A stretch of 9,441 nucleotides of DNA from an uncultured Lachnospiraceae bacterium (GTDB lineage Bacteria > Bacillota > Clostridia > Lachnospirales > Lachnospiraceae): contig CABUBX010000080.1 in the NCBI GenBank assembly GCA_902489925.1, positions 1-9,441 of the forward strand. Reading direction: 5' to 3'. Position 1 is the first letter of the stretch, and each line of letters starts with the position of its first letter. Made by a program: the position numbers and the translations under genes. The notes beneath the pieces were generated by a model. The model did not search any database, was not told the DNA's origin, and was given only the letters and a program-made list of their open reading frames with translations. Shown one piece after another: positions 1-6,089 of the stretch.

Positions 1-769
1 GAACCTCATAAATTGACATCGGTTCTTCATCGGCTACTCTTTTAATGCGCGCTTTAAGCCAGTCGCTGTCATTCCATTTATATTTGCTTATATCATAGAC
101 AATTGAAGCTGTGTCCGGACGAAGCTCGCTGTAAGATGCATACGGGTCGGCTTTTAATACAACTGTATTATCATGTTTTACTTTAATTTCGTATTTATAC
201 TTGTCCATAGTGCCAAGTCCCGGAATAAACAGCTCATGAATACCGCTTTCGCCGAGGCACTCCATCGGATGACGGCGGCCGTCCCACTGGTTAAAGTCAC
301 CGACAACACTGACGCGGACCGCTTCCGGCGCCCATACGGCAAATAAAACACCCGAAACACCATTGATGCGCTTAGGATGTGCACCGAGCACCTTATAGAC
401 CTCATAATGAATACCGGCATTAAACTTTTGAATCTCATCGGAATCAATCAGGCTTTCAAAAGCATAGCAGTCATAAAAGCTATCCTTGCCGCCGCCCTCG
501 TAGGTTACCTGAAATTTATATGTAATGGCCTTCGGCGCTTCAATCAGCGCCGCAAAAAAGCCGCAATCATCCATCTTTGTCATCGGATAAACTGTCTTTG
601 TATGTGTATCTACGACATTGACCTCCTCGGCTGTCGGAAGAAAAGCCGTAATTAAAAAGCCATCATCAACTTGATGCTGACCTAAAATATTATGCGGGCG
701 ATTGTGCTCTGAATAAGCAAGCGCCTCTATTTCCGGCCACTGCATATATGGATATAATTTCTCGTACAT
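1..769 (-). CDS. glgB: 1,4-alpha-glucan (glycogen) branching enzyme, 5' part only
   Basis: The first 256 codons are visible and the gene runs off the left edge. GlgB cuts alpha-1,4 glucan chains and rejoins them as alpha-1,6 branches during cytoplasmic glycogen synthesis. An N1-type beta domain lies at about residues 20-100 (NILG near 27-30). A CBM48 domain lies at about 121-200, with HYEVYKVLGAHP, AVWAPEA and VVGDFNQWDG. A linker with ADPYAS follows, and MSIYEV at 251-256 marks the entry to the GH13 barrel. This order is typical of long-form bacterial GlgB (usually about 620-730 residues). The catalytic Asp/Glu residues lie outside the window, so activity cannot be judged. The ATG at 769 has a perfect AGGAGGT 5 nt upstream. 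The gene has its own promoter, so it need not belong to the serine/branched-chain operon. GlgX or isoamylase is the main alternative, but the tandem N1 plus CBM48 layout and MSIYEV fit GlgB better. Confidence 0.93.
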   Translation of the reverse strand, partial: MYEKLYPYMQWPEIEALAYSEHNRPHNILGQHQVDDGFLITAFLPTAEEVNVVDTHTKTVYPMTKMDDCGFFAALIEAPKAITYKFQVTYEGGGKDSFYDCYAFESLIDSDEIQKFNAGIHYEVYKVLGAHPKRINGVSGVLFAVWAPEAVRVSVVGDFNQWDGRRHPMECLGESGIHELFIPGLGTMDKYKYEIKVKHDNTVVLKADPYASYSELRPDTASIVYDISKYKWNDSDWLKARIKRVADEEPMSIYEV

Positions 770-774
770 AAAAG

Positions 775-781
775 ACCTCCT
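775..781 (-). promoter_or_regulatory. glgB Shine-Dalgarno AGGAGGT
   Basis: On the minus strand AGGAGGT is followed by 5 nt and the ATG at 769. It is the only full-consensus Shine-Dalgarno in the window and fixes the glgB start. Confidence 0.85.
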
Positions 782-803
782 GTAAATTACAAATATTTCA
801 TTA

Positions 804-832
804 ATTATATCATCTTATGCATTTTTATTCAA
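804..832 (-). promoter_or_regulatory. Sigma-A-like promoter of glgB with extended -10
   Basis: On the minus strand TTGAAT (832-827) is followed by a 17-bp spacer and TATAAT (809-804). The -10 is preceded by TG one base upstream, giving an extended -10 (TGATATAAT). The predicted start near 797 gives a leader of about 28 nt. The -35 hexamer overlaps the last codons and stop of the upstream DUF1015 gene. No terminator is visible between the two genes, so some read-through is also possible. Confidence 0.75.
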
Positions 833-2051
833 TGATATACGGGGCACATTTATCCTTAAAAAGCGGGTAAATCAAAAGTCCTGAGCACAATTTAGGCTCG
901 AACCATGTCGATTTCGGCGGCATCAGCTCACCTGCTTTTGCCACAGCAAATAAATCAGAAAGCTCAACTGCTGCCGTTATGATACCGAGCGCCATATCTT
1001 TTTTGCATCGCTTCAAAACCGCGTCCGCGCCGTAAATGCCTCCGATAAAATCAATGCGTGTGTCATTTCGTATATCGGTTATACAAAGCTGCTTTTCAAT
1101 TATTTTTTCCTGTATCATAGACACATCAAGCTGCCTTATAACATCATTGCCGCTGTAAGGTATTTTCTCTGTCAAAAGATACCAGCCGTTAAGATAAAGT
1201 GCTGCCTGAGATTTTTTCGGTGTCGGGAAATCTTTAAACGGCTCAATAAAAAAATCTTCGGACAAAGCATTTAAAAACTGTTCGGGCGTTTGATTGTTCA
1301 AATCCTTCACAACCCTGAAATACGGATAAACTAAAAGCTGATTATCCGGGAAAAATACACTCATAATACCTGTATCCTCACCGTACTCGTCACTGAGCCG
1401 GGCGGCTGCCGCCGCCCGGTGATGGCCGTCGGCAATAAAAGCCTCGGGAACCGATTGAAAATACCGGCAGATGTTTAAAATATCCGAGGCATTATCAATA
1501 ACCCAAACTTTTTGACGCACGGCACCGGTATAAAAATCATACACAGGCAAAGCCTTTTTTAAATTTTTAACGGCAGTGTCAATGTCGTCGCAATGCTTGT
1601 AAGCCAGAAACACAAGTCCTGTCTGTGCACGGCATGCCTTGATATGGCGATACCTGTCTCTTTCCTTCGCTTCACGGGTCAGCTCATGCTTTTTGATGAC
1701 GCCGTTTTTATAATCTGAGACCGAGGCAAGACCGCCAATGCCTGTCTGTGTCCGCCCGTTAAAGGTCAGCTCATAAATATAAAGACAGGGCTTTTCCTCC
1801 AATGCATAGATTCCGGCTGATGTCTGCGCCCGAAGTAAATCAGCCGCCGCTTCATAAACTTTATCGGCGTACATATCTGTTCCCGGTGCAAACTGAGTTT
1901 CAGGTCTGTCAATTCGTATAAACGATAACGGATTTTTTTGCGCTTCGTCTGCCGCCATCTCGGACGTAAACACGTCATAAGGCAGAGCTGCCGTCGCAGA
2001 AGCATAGGCAGGCGCGGGACGCAGGGCTTTATACGGTCTTAAACAGGTCAT
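825..2051 (-). CDS. DUF1015-family protein (COG4198-like), possible role at the phosphoserine/serine step
   Basis: This 408-residue soluble protein shows the hallmarks of the DUF1015 family: LPYDVF near 23-28, KHELTR at about 121-126, DGHHR at about 208-212, and MPPKSTWFEPKLCSGL close to the C terminus. Its length is normal for the family. There is no signal peptide or membrane segment. To my knowledge the family has no settled biochemical function. DGHHR resembles the phosphate-binding motif of the ParB/sulfiredoxin fold, which includes the archaeal free-serine kinase SerK and staphylococcal SbnI; that link is inference. It lies directly after serC-serA in a window with no serB, which suggests a serine-related job. 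Two in-frame ATGs exist, at 2057 and 2051. I chose 2051 because GGGGA lies 7 nt before it but only 1 nt before 2057. An intrinsic terminator stands immediately upstream and no promoter of its own is evident. The family call is strong; the role is speculative. Confidence 0.9.
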   Translation of the reverse strand: MTCLRPYKALRPAPAYASATAALPYDVFTSEMAADEAQKNPLSFIRIDRPETQFAPGTDMYADKVYEAAADLLRAQTSAGIYALEEKPCLYIYELTFNGRTQTGIGGLASVSDYKNGVIKKHELTREAKERDRYRHIKACRAQTGLVFLAYKHCDDIDTAVKNLKKALPVYDFYTGAVRQKVWVIDNASDILNICRYFQSVPEAFIADGHHRAAAAARLSDEYGEDTGIMSVFFPDNQLLVYPYFRVVKDLNNQTPEQFLNALSEDFFIEPFKDFPTPKKSQAALYLNGWYLLTEKIPYSGNDVIRQLDVSMIQEKIIEKQLCITDIRNDTRIDFIGGIYGADAVLKRCKKDMALGIITAAVELSDLFAVAKAGELMPPKSTWFEPKLCSGLLIYPLFKDKCAPYIIE

Positions 2052-2057
2052 AATCAT

Positions 2058-2062
2058 TCCCC
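2058..2062 (-). promoter_or_regulatory. Shine-Dalgarno GGGGA of the DUF1015 gene, abutting the terminator T-tract
   Basis: GGGGA on the minus strand (2062-2058) directly follows eight T residues of the terminator. It is 7 nt from the ATG at 2051 and 1 nt from the ATG at 2057, which favours 2051 as the start. The closeness to the hairpin means that structure could also influence ribosome access. Confidence 0.6.
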
Positions 2063-2111
2063 AAAAAAAATGACGGAAGGTGAAAAGGTCAGTGCCTTTT
2101 CGCCTTCCGTC
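2063..2111 (-). terminator. Strong Rho-independent terminator between serA and the DUF1015 gene
   Basis: The arms at 2111-2095 and 2088-2072 (17 nt each) pair with a single mismatched or wobble position around a 6-nt loop. On the minus strand a run of eight T (2070-2063) follows one base after the stem. It begins 8 bp after the serA stop and ends at the Shine-Dalgarno of the next gene. It should end most leuB-to-serA transcripts. Expression of the DUF1015 gene would then depend on read-through, antitermination, or a promoter I could not recognise inside serA. Confidence 0.88.
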
Positions 2112-2118
2112 TTATCAT

Positions 2119-3282
2119 TTATTTAATGACGCTGACTTTGACACAGCCTTTAATCGCTTCAATATCAGCAACAAGCTGCTTTGTCGCCGGTGTCTCTACA
2201 TCAACCATCGTATATGCCCATTCCCCGCGGCTCTTATTTAACATATCGGAAATATTGATATTATCCGCCGCAAATGCCGATGAAAACTGGGCAATCATAT
2301 TCGGTACATTTTTGTGGAATATAATCACACGTCCCGCACTCTTACATACACCCATGTTACAGTCCGGATAATTGACAGAGTGGGAAATATTACCGTTTTC
2401 AAGGAAATCCTTCAGCTCTTTGGCTGCCATTACCGCACAATTATCTTCAGATTCCTCTGTCGAAGCGCCAAGATGCGGAATCACAATGGCATTTTCCATA
2501 TTTGCCGAAAGCGGCGTCGGAAAATCGGATACATACTTTTTCATCTTACCGCTTACTAAAGCTTTTGCTACAGCCTCCTCGTCAGCAAGCAAATCGCGTG
2601 CAAAATTCAGAAGCACAACACCGTCTTTCATCTTTGCAATCGCTTCTTCATTAATCATCTTCTTTGTCGCATCCATTAAAGGTACGTGAATTGTAATGAA
2701 ATCTGAAACGGCGTAAATATCATCTGCGTTATCGACATGATGAATACGGCTCGATAATTTCCATGCCGCTTCAACAGAGATGAACGGGTCATAGCCGTAA
2801 ACTTCCATGCCCAGTCTGTCACAAATATTTGCGACAAGCACACCAATCGCGCCAAGACCAATCACACCAATCTTTTTGCCGGAAATCTCACAGCCTGCAA
2901 AAGCTTTTTTCTGCTTCTCCGTCAGCTTCGCGATATTTTCATTGTCCTTTTCACTTCTCACCCACTCGATACCGCCGACATAATCTCTTGAAGCAAGCAA
3001 AAGACCGGTAATTACCGCTTCCTTCACGCCGTTTGCATTGGCGCCCGGCGTATTAAAAACAACGATACCGTTTTCAGAGCAGCGCTCAATCGGGATGTTA
3101 TTGACACCCGCACCGGCTCTTGCAACCGCCTTTAATGTCTTTGGAAATACCATGTCATGCATCGCTGCACTGCGCACAAGCACGGCGTCCGCCGTGTCCA
3201 TATCTTCTGTGATTGTATATTTATCATCCAGCTGATTTAAGCCGATTTCGGCAATAGGGTTCAGACATTTAATATTAAACAT
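2119..3282 (-). CDS. serA: D-3-phosphoglycerate dehydrogenase, short ACT-domain form
   Basis: This 387-residue enzyme oxidises 3-phosphoglycerate to 3-phosphohydroxypyruvate with NAD+, the first step of phosphorylated serine synthesis. The D-2-hydroxyacid dehydrogenase fold is clear: ARAGAGVNNIP at 54-64, NTPGANANGVKE at 77-88, the Rossmann loop GLGAIG at 142-147, NFAR with R229, and PHLGAST with H270. A C-terminal ACT domain spans about 317-387 (RVIIFHKNVPN) and probably mediates serine feedback or oligomerisation. The intervening ASB domain of long SerA forms is absent. The usual triad Glu, found in DVFxxEP motifs, is not seen; the site reads SDFPTP at 252-257. The start is the ATG at 3282: AAGGGGG lies 9 nt upstream, and the homologous region begins at MFNIKCLNP. 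An upstream in-frame ATG at 3312 would add ten residues inside serC and lacks this spacing. Only 1 bp separates it from the serC stop, implying coupled translation. Confidence 0.93.
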   Translation of the reverse strand: MFNIKCLNPIAEIGLNQLDDKYTITEDMDTADAVLVRSAAMHDMVFPKTLKAVARAGAGVNNIPIERCSENGIVVFNTPGANANGVKEAVITGLLLASRDYVGGIEWVRSEKDNENIAKLTEKQKKAFAGCEISGKKIGVIGLGAIGVLVANICDRLGMEVYGYDPFISVEAAWKLSSRIHHVDNADDIYAVSDFITIHVPLMDATKKMINEEAIAKMKDGVVLLNFARDLLADEEAVAKALVSGKMKKYVSDFPTPLSANMENAIVIPHLGASTEESEDNCAVMAAKELKDFLENGNISHSVNYPDCNMGVCKSAGRVIIFHKNVPNMIAQFSSAFAADNINISDMLNKSRGEWAYTMVDVETPATKQLVADIEAIKGCVKVSVIK

Positions 3283-3283
3283 A

Positions 3284-4375
3284 TCACATCGCCCCCTTAT
3301 TTTCTTCTTCAAACTTCTTCATAAAAGCAACCAATGCCTTGACGCCGTCTGCAGGCATCGCATTGTAAATACTTGCGCGCATACCGCCGACTGTACGATG
3401 ACCCTTTAAGTTTTCAAAGCCTGCAGCCTTAGCCTCTTTGATAAACTTCGCTTCCAGCGCATCGTCGCCGATAACAAACGGAACGTTCATAAGGGAACGG
3501 CTGCCCTTTTCGACTGTGCCTTTAAACATCGTATTATTGTCAAGGTAATCATAAAGAATCTGTGCTTTATCACGATTAATTTTAGCTCTCGCTTCAAGGC
3601 CGCCGGTCTTTAATAACCATTTAAAAACCTTGCCGCAAATATAAATACCGTATGCAGGCGGTGTATTATACATTGAACCGTTATCGGCATGAATTTTATA
3701 TTTGAGCATTGTCGGCGTGTACGGAAGAACCTCATCCGTAATCAAATCTTCACGAATAATACAAATTGTCACACCGGCCGGGCCGACATTTTTTTGTGCA
3801 CCTGCAAAAATCATCGCATATTTTGTGACATCAATCGGTTCAGACAAAAAACAGGAGGACATATCCGCAATTAAATCCTTGCCTTTTGTATCCGGCAGCG
3901 TCCAAAACTTTGTGCCGTAAATGGTATTATTTTCACAAATATAAACATAATCCATATCATCAGTTACTGCCAAATCTGAGCAGTCCGGTATGTAGCTGAA
4001 GGTTTTATCTGCGGAGGAAGCGAGTTCTACGGCTTCACCGAAAATTTTTGCTTCCGCACATGCTTTTTTTGCCCACTGTCCGGTCAAAATATAGCCGGCC
4101 TTGCGGTTTTTCATAAAATTCATCGGAACCATGGCAAACTGGGTGGAAGCGCCGCCCTGTAAGAATAACACTTTATAATTGTCAGGAATACCGATTAATT
4201 TTCTTAAATCTGCTTCCGCCTCGTCAATGATTGTCTGATAAGCCTTTGAACGGTGACTCATCTCCATGACGGACATACCTGTTTCCTTATAATCAAGCAT
4301 CTCATCTGCCGCTTCCTGTAAAACCTCTACAGGAAGCACGGCAGGACCTGCTGAAAAATTATAAACTCTGCTCAT
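3284..4375 (-). CDS. serC: Phosphoserine aminotransferase
   Basis: This 363-residue class V (fold type I) aminotransferase converts 3-phosphohydroxypyruvate and glutamate to O-phosphoserine and 2-oxoglutarate, using PLP. In many bacteria it also serves the vitamin B6 pathway. The N terminus VYNFSAGPAVLP is diagnostic of SerC. MEMSHRSKAY (about 37-46) and FLQGGASTQFAMVPMNF (about 71-87) are conserved substrate and cofactor regions. AGAQKNVGPAG places the Schiff-base lysine at K195. Length matches the family. The ATG at 4375 is chosen because AGGAG (4390-4386) lies 10 nt upstream. A GTG at 4384 is also in frame but sits almost on the Shine-Dalgarno. The gene lies 39 bp after ilvB and 1 bp before serA, so it is co-transcribed with both and supplies the second serine step. 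No frameshift or missing key residue is seen. Confidence 0.95.
   Translation of the reverse strand: MSRVYNFSAGPAVLPVEVLQEAADEMLDYKETGMSVMEMSHRSKAYQTIIDEAEADLRKLIGIPDNYKVLFLQGGASTQFAMVPMNFMKNRKAGYILTGQWAKKACAEAKIFGEAVELASSADKTFSYIPDCSDLAVTDDMDYVYICENNTIYGTKFWTLPDTKGKDLIADMSSCFLSEPIDVTKYAMIFAGAQKNVGPAGVTICIIREDLITDEVLPYTPTMLKYKIHADNGSMYNTPPAYGIYICGKVFKWLLKTGGLEARAKINRDKAQILYDYLDNNTMFKGTVEKGSRSLMNVPFVIGDDALEAKFIKEAKAAGFENLKGHRTVGGMRASIYNAMPADGVKALVAFMKKFEEENKGAM
3292..3298 (-). promoter_or_regulatory. serA Shine-Dalgarno AAGGGGG inside the serC 3' end
   Basis: AAGGGGG on the minus strand overlaps the Lys-Gly codons near the serC C terminus, 9 nt before the serA ATG at 3282. The junction reads ATGTGATATG: the last serC Met codon, TGA, one base, then the serA ATG. 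This supports translational coupling and selects 3282 over the longer reading from 3312. Confidence 0.75.
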
Positions 4376-4385
4376 AACTGACACT

Positions 4386-4390
4386 CTCCT
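4386..4390 (-). promoter_or_regulatory. serC Shine-Dalgarno AGGAG
   Basis: AAGGAGAG on the minus strand has its AGGAG core at 4390-4386, 10 nt before the ATG at 4375. The alternative GTG at 4384 is only 1 nt from the core, so the ATG is preferred. Confidence 0.7.
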
Positions 4391-4414
4391 TTTGATATAT
4401 TACTGTAAATCTTC

Positions 4415-6073
4415 CTAGGCAAAAACCTCTGATATGGAGGCACCCGGTGCAACCATCGGCCATACCTTATCATCACAGTCGATTATACAGTCAATGACAA
4501 CCGGTTTATTAAGCTCAATCGCTGTCTTAATCGCATCGTCAAGCTCGTCAAGCTTTGTCACACGGATGCCTGTTGCGCCAAGCGCTTCGGCAACTTTTAC
4601 AAAATCCACATTATCATTTAATATTGTATTAGAATATCTGTGCTCATAGAACAGCGACTGCCACTGGCGAACCATTCCGAGCACATGATTATTTACAACA
4701 ACCTCAATGACAGGTATATTATAGCGCGCTGCTGTCGCAATCTCATTCAGGTTCATACGAAAACAGCCGTCACCTGCAATGTTAAACACAAGCTTATCCG
4801 GGCATCCGCACTTTGCGCCCATGGAAGCCCCGAGTCCAAAGCCCATCGTTCCCAAACCGCCGCTCGTTAAAAGCTTTCTCGGCCGGTCATATTTAAAAAA
4901 TTGTGCCGCCCACATCTGGTGCTGTCCGACCTCTGTACAGATAATCGCATCGCCACCGGTTACTCTGTAAATCGCCTCCACAACGGCAGGGCCTGTCAGC
5001 GCCTCTTTATTATAAGTAAGCGGATACCGATGCTTCATCTCGTAAATGTGATTCATCCACTCTGTATGGTCTAACTGCTCAAGACGGGCATTGAGCTGCT
5101 TTAAAACGACCTTGGCATCACCGATAATACTGCAGTCTACACGGATATTTTTGTTAATCTCTGCCGCATCAACATCAATATGGATAATTTTAGAATTTTT
5201 GGCAAAAGTCTTAGGGTTACCCATGACACGGTCTGAAAATCTTGCACCGATGACAATAAGCAAATCACTTTCCATAACCCCGAGATTGGAGGTCTTTGTG
5301 CCGTGCATACCGAGCATTCCCGTATAGGCCTTGTCATTGCCGTCAAAAGCACCTTTACCCATAAGGGAATCAGTGACAGGCGCCTGAATTTTATTGACAA
5401 ACTTCTTTAATTCCTCGGAAGCATTTGCCAAAGTCACACCGCCGCCGACAAAAACAAAAGGTCTTTTTGCATGGAAAATAAGCTCGACAGCTTTATCCAA
5501 ATCTTCTTCCCGGATTTCTTCAATATAGCGCGGTGCTTCTTCCGGTTCCTTGTACTCATACTCTGCTGTATTTGCCGTCACATCCTTAGGAATATCAATG
5601 TGTACAGGACCCGGCCGACCGCTTTTGGCAATCACAAAGGCGCTTCTTATCGTATCGGCAAGCTGGTTGACATCCTTAACAATATAGTTATGCTTTGTAA
5701 TCGGCATCGTAATTCCTTTAATATCAACCTCCTGAAAGCTGTCTTTTCCAAGAAGACTGACACCGACATTACATGTAATCGCAACAATCGGTACGGAATC
5801 CATATAAGCGGTTGCAATACCTGTCACAATATTCGTTGCGCCCGGACCGCTTGTTGCCATACAGACACCGACCTTGCCGGTGGCTCTCGCATAGCCGTCG
5901 GCCGCGTGGGCTGCACCCTGCTCATGGGCTGTAAGAATATGTCTGATTTCTCCGCTGTGTTTATATAATTCATCGTAAATATTTAAAATCGTCCCGCCCG
6001 GATAACCAAATACTGTATCAACGCCCTGCTCTTTTAAACATTCGATGACAATCTGTGCGCCTGTCAGCTGCAT
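4415..6073 (-). CDS. ilvB: Acetolactate synthase (AHAS), large catalytic subunit
   Basis: This 552-residue ThDP enzyme condenses two pyruvates to 2-acetolactate, or pyruvate with 2-oxobutyrate to acetohydroxybutyrate, the first common step of valine/leucine and isoleucine synthesis. Visible parts are the PYR domain (about 1-165) with VFGYPGG and the activating Glu in HEQGAAHAADGYA (E51), the FAD-type central domain (about 190-340) with GARFSDRVMGNP, and the PP domain (about 355-540). The PP domain carries the ThDP/Mg motif GDG at 434-436 through NN at 461-462. GMVRQWQ at 466-472, including W471, marks a biosynthetic AHAS rather than catabolic AlsS. ATG 6073 has AAGGGGG 8 nt upstream; a TTG at 6079 is in frame but less likely. 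The gene begins 16 bp after ilvD and is followed by serC. The ACT-domain regulatory subunit IlvN that usually accompanies IlvB is not in this window. It must be encoded elsewhere or be lacking. Confidence 0.95.
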   Translation of the reverse strand: MQLTGAQIVIECLKEQGVDTVFGYPGGTILNIYDELYKHSGEIRHILTAHEQGAAHAADGYARATGKVGVCMATSGPGATNIVTGIATAYMDSVPIVAITCNVGVSLLGKDSFQEVDIKGITMPITKHNYIVKDVNQLADTIRSAFVIAKSGRPGPVHIDIPKDVTANTAEYEYKEPEEAPRYIEEIREEDLDKAVELIFHAKRPFVFVGGGVTLANASEELKKFVNKIQAPVTDSLMGKGAFDGNDKAYTGMLGMHGTKTSNLGVMESDLLIVIGARFSDRVMGNPKTFAKNSKIIHIDVDAAEINKNIRVDCSIIGDAKVVLKQLNARLEQLDHTEWMNHIYEMKHRYPLTYNKEALTGPAVVEAIYRVTGGDAIICTEVGQHQMWAAQFFKYDRPRKLLTSGGLGTMGFGLGASMGAKCGCPDKLVFNIAGDGCFRMNLNEIATAARYNIPVIEVVVNNHVLGMVRQWQSLFYEHRYSNTILNDNVDFVKVAEALGATGIRVTKLDELDDAIKTAIELNKPVVIDCIIDCDDKVWPMVAPGASISEVFA

Positions 6074-6081
6074 AAGCAATA

Positions 6082-6088
6082 CCCCCTT
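6082..6088 (-). promoter_or_regulatory. ilvB Shine-Dalgarno AAGGGGG
   Basis: AAGGGGG on the minus strand sits in the 16-bp ilvD-ilvB gap, 8 nt before the ATG at 6073. This favours that start over the in-frame TTG at 6079. Confidence 0.75.
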
Positions 6089-6089
6089 A

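Noticed and set aside
178..655. Additional open frames on both strands within the glgB region.
   Set aside because: The glgB frame carries clear N1 and CBM48 motifs; the other frames overlap it without any recognisable motif or ribosome-binding site.
2072..2111. The serA hairpin as a plus-strand terminator.
   Set aside because: On the plus strand the hairpin is followed by a weak tail (TTATCATTT) and no plus-strand gene is supported. The T8 tract is on the minus-strand side.
4376..4414. Internal promoter between ilvB and serC.
   Set aside because: A TAATAT-like -10 exists, but the nearest -35 candidate is poor and spaced at about 15 bp. Co-transcription is the simpler reading.
5471..5968. 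Plus-strand open frame of 165 codons opposite ilvB.
   Set aside because: It lies fully antisense to a well-conserved enzyme, gives a Cys/His/Arg-rich product with no domain, and I see no convincing ribosome-binding site. It is a shadow of ilvB codon use.
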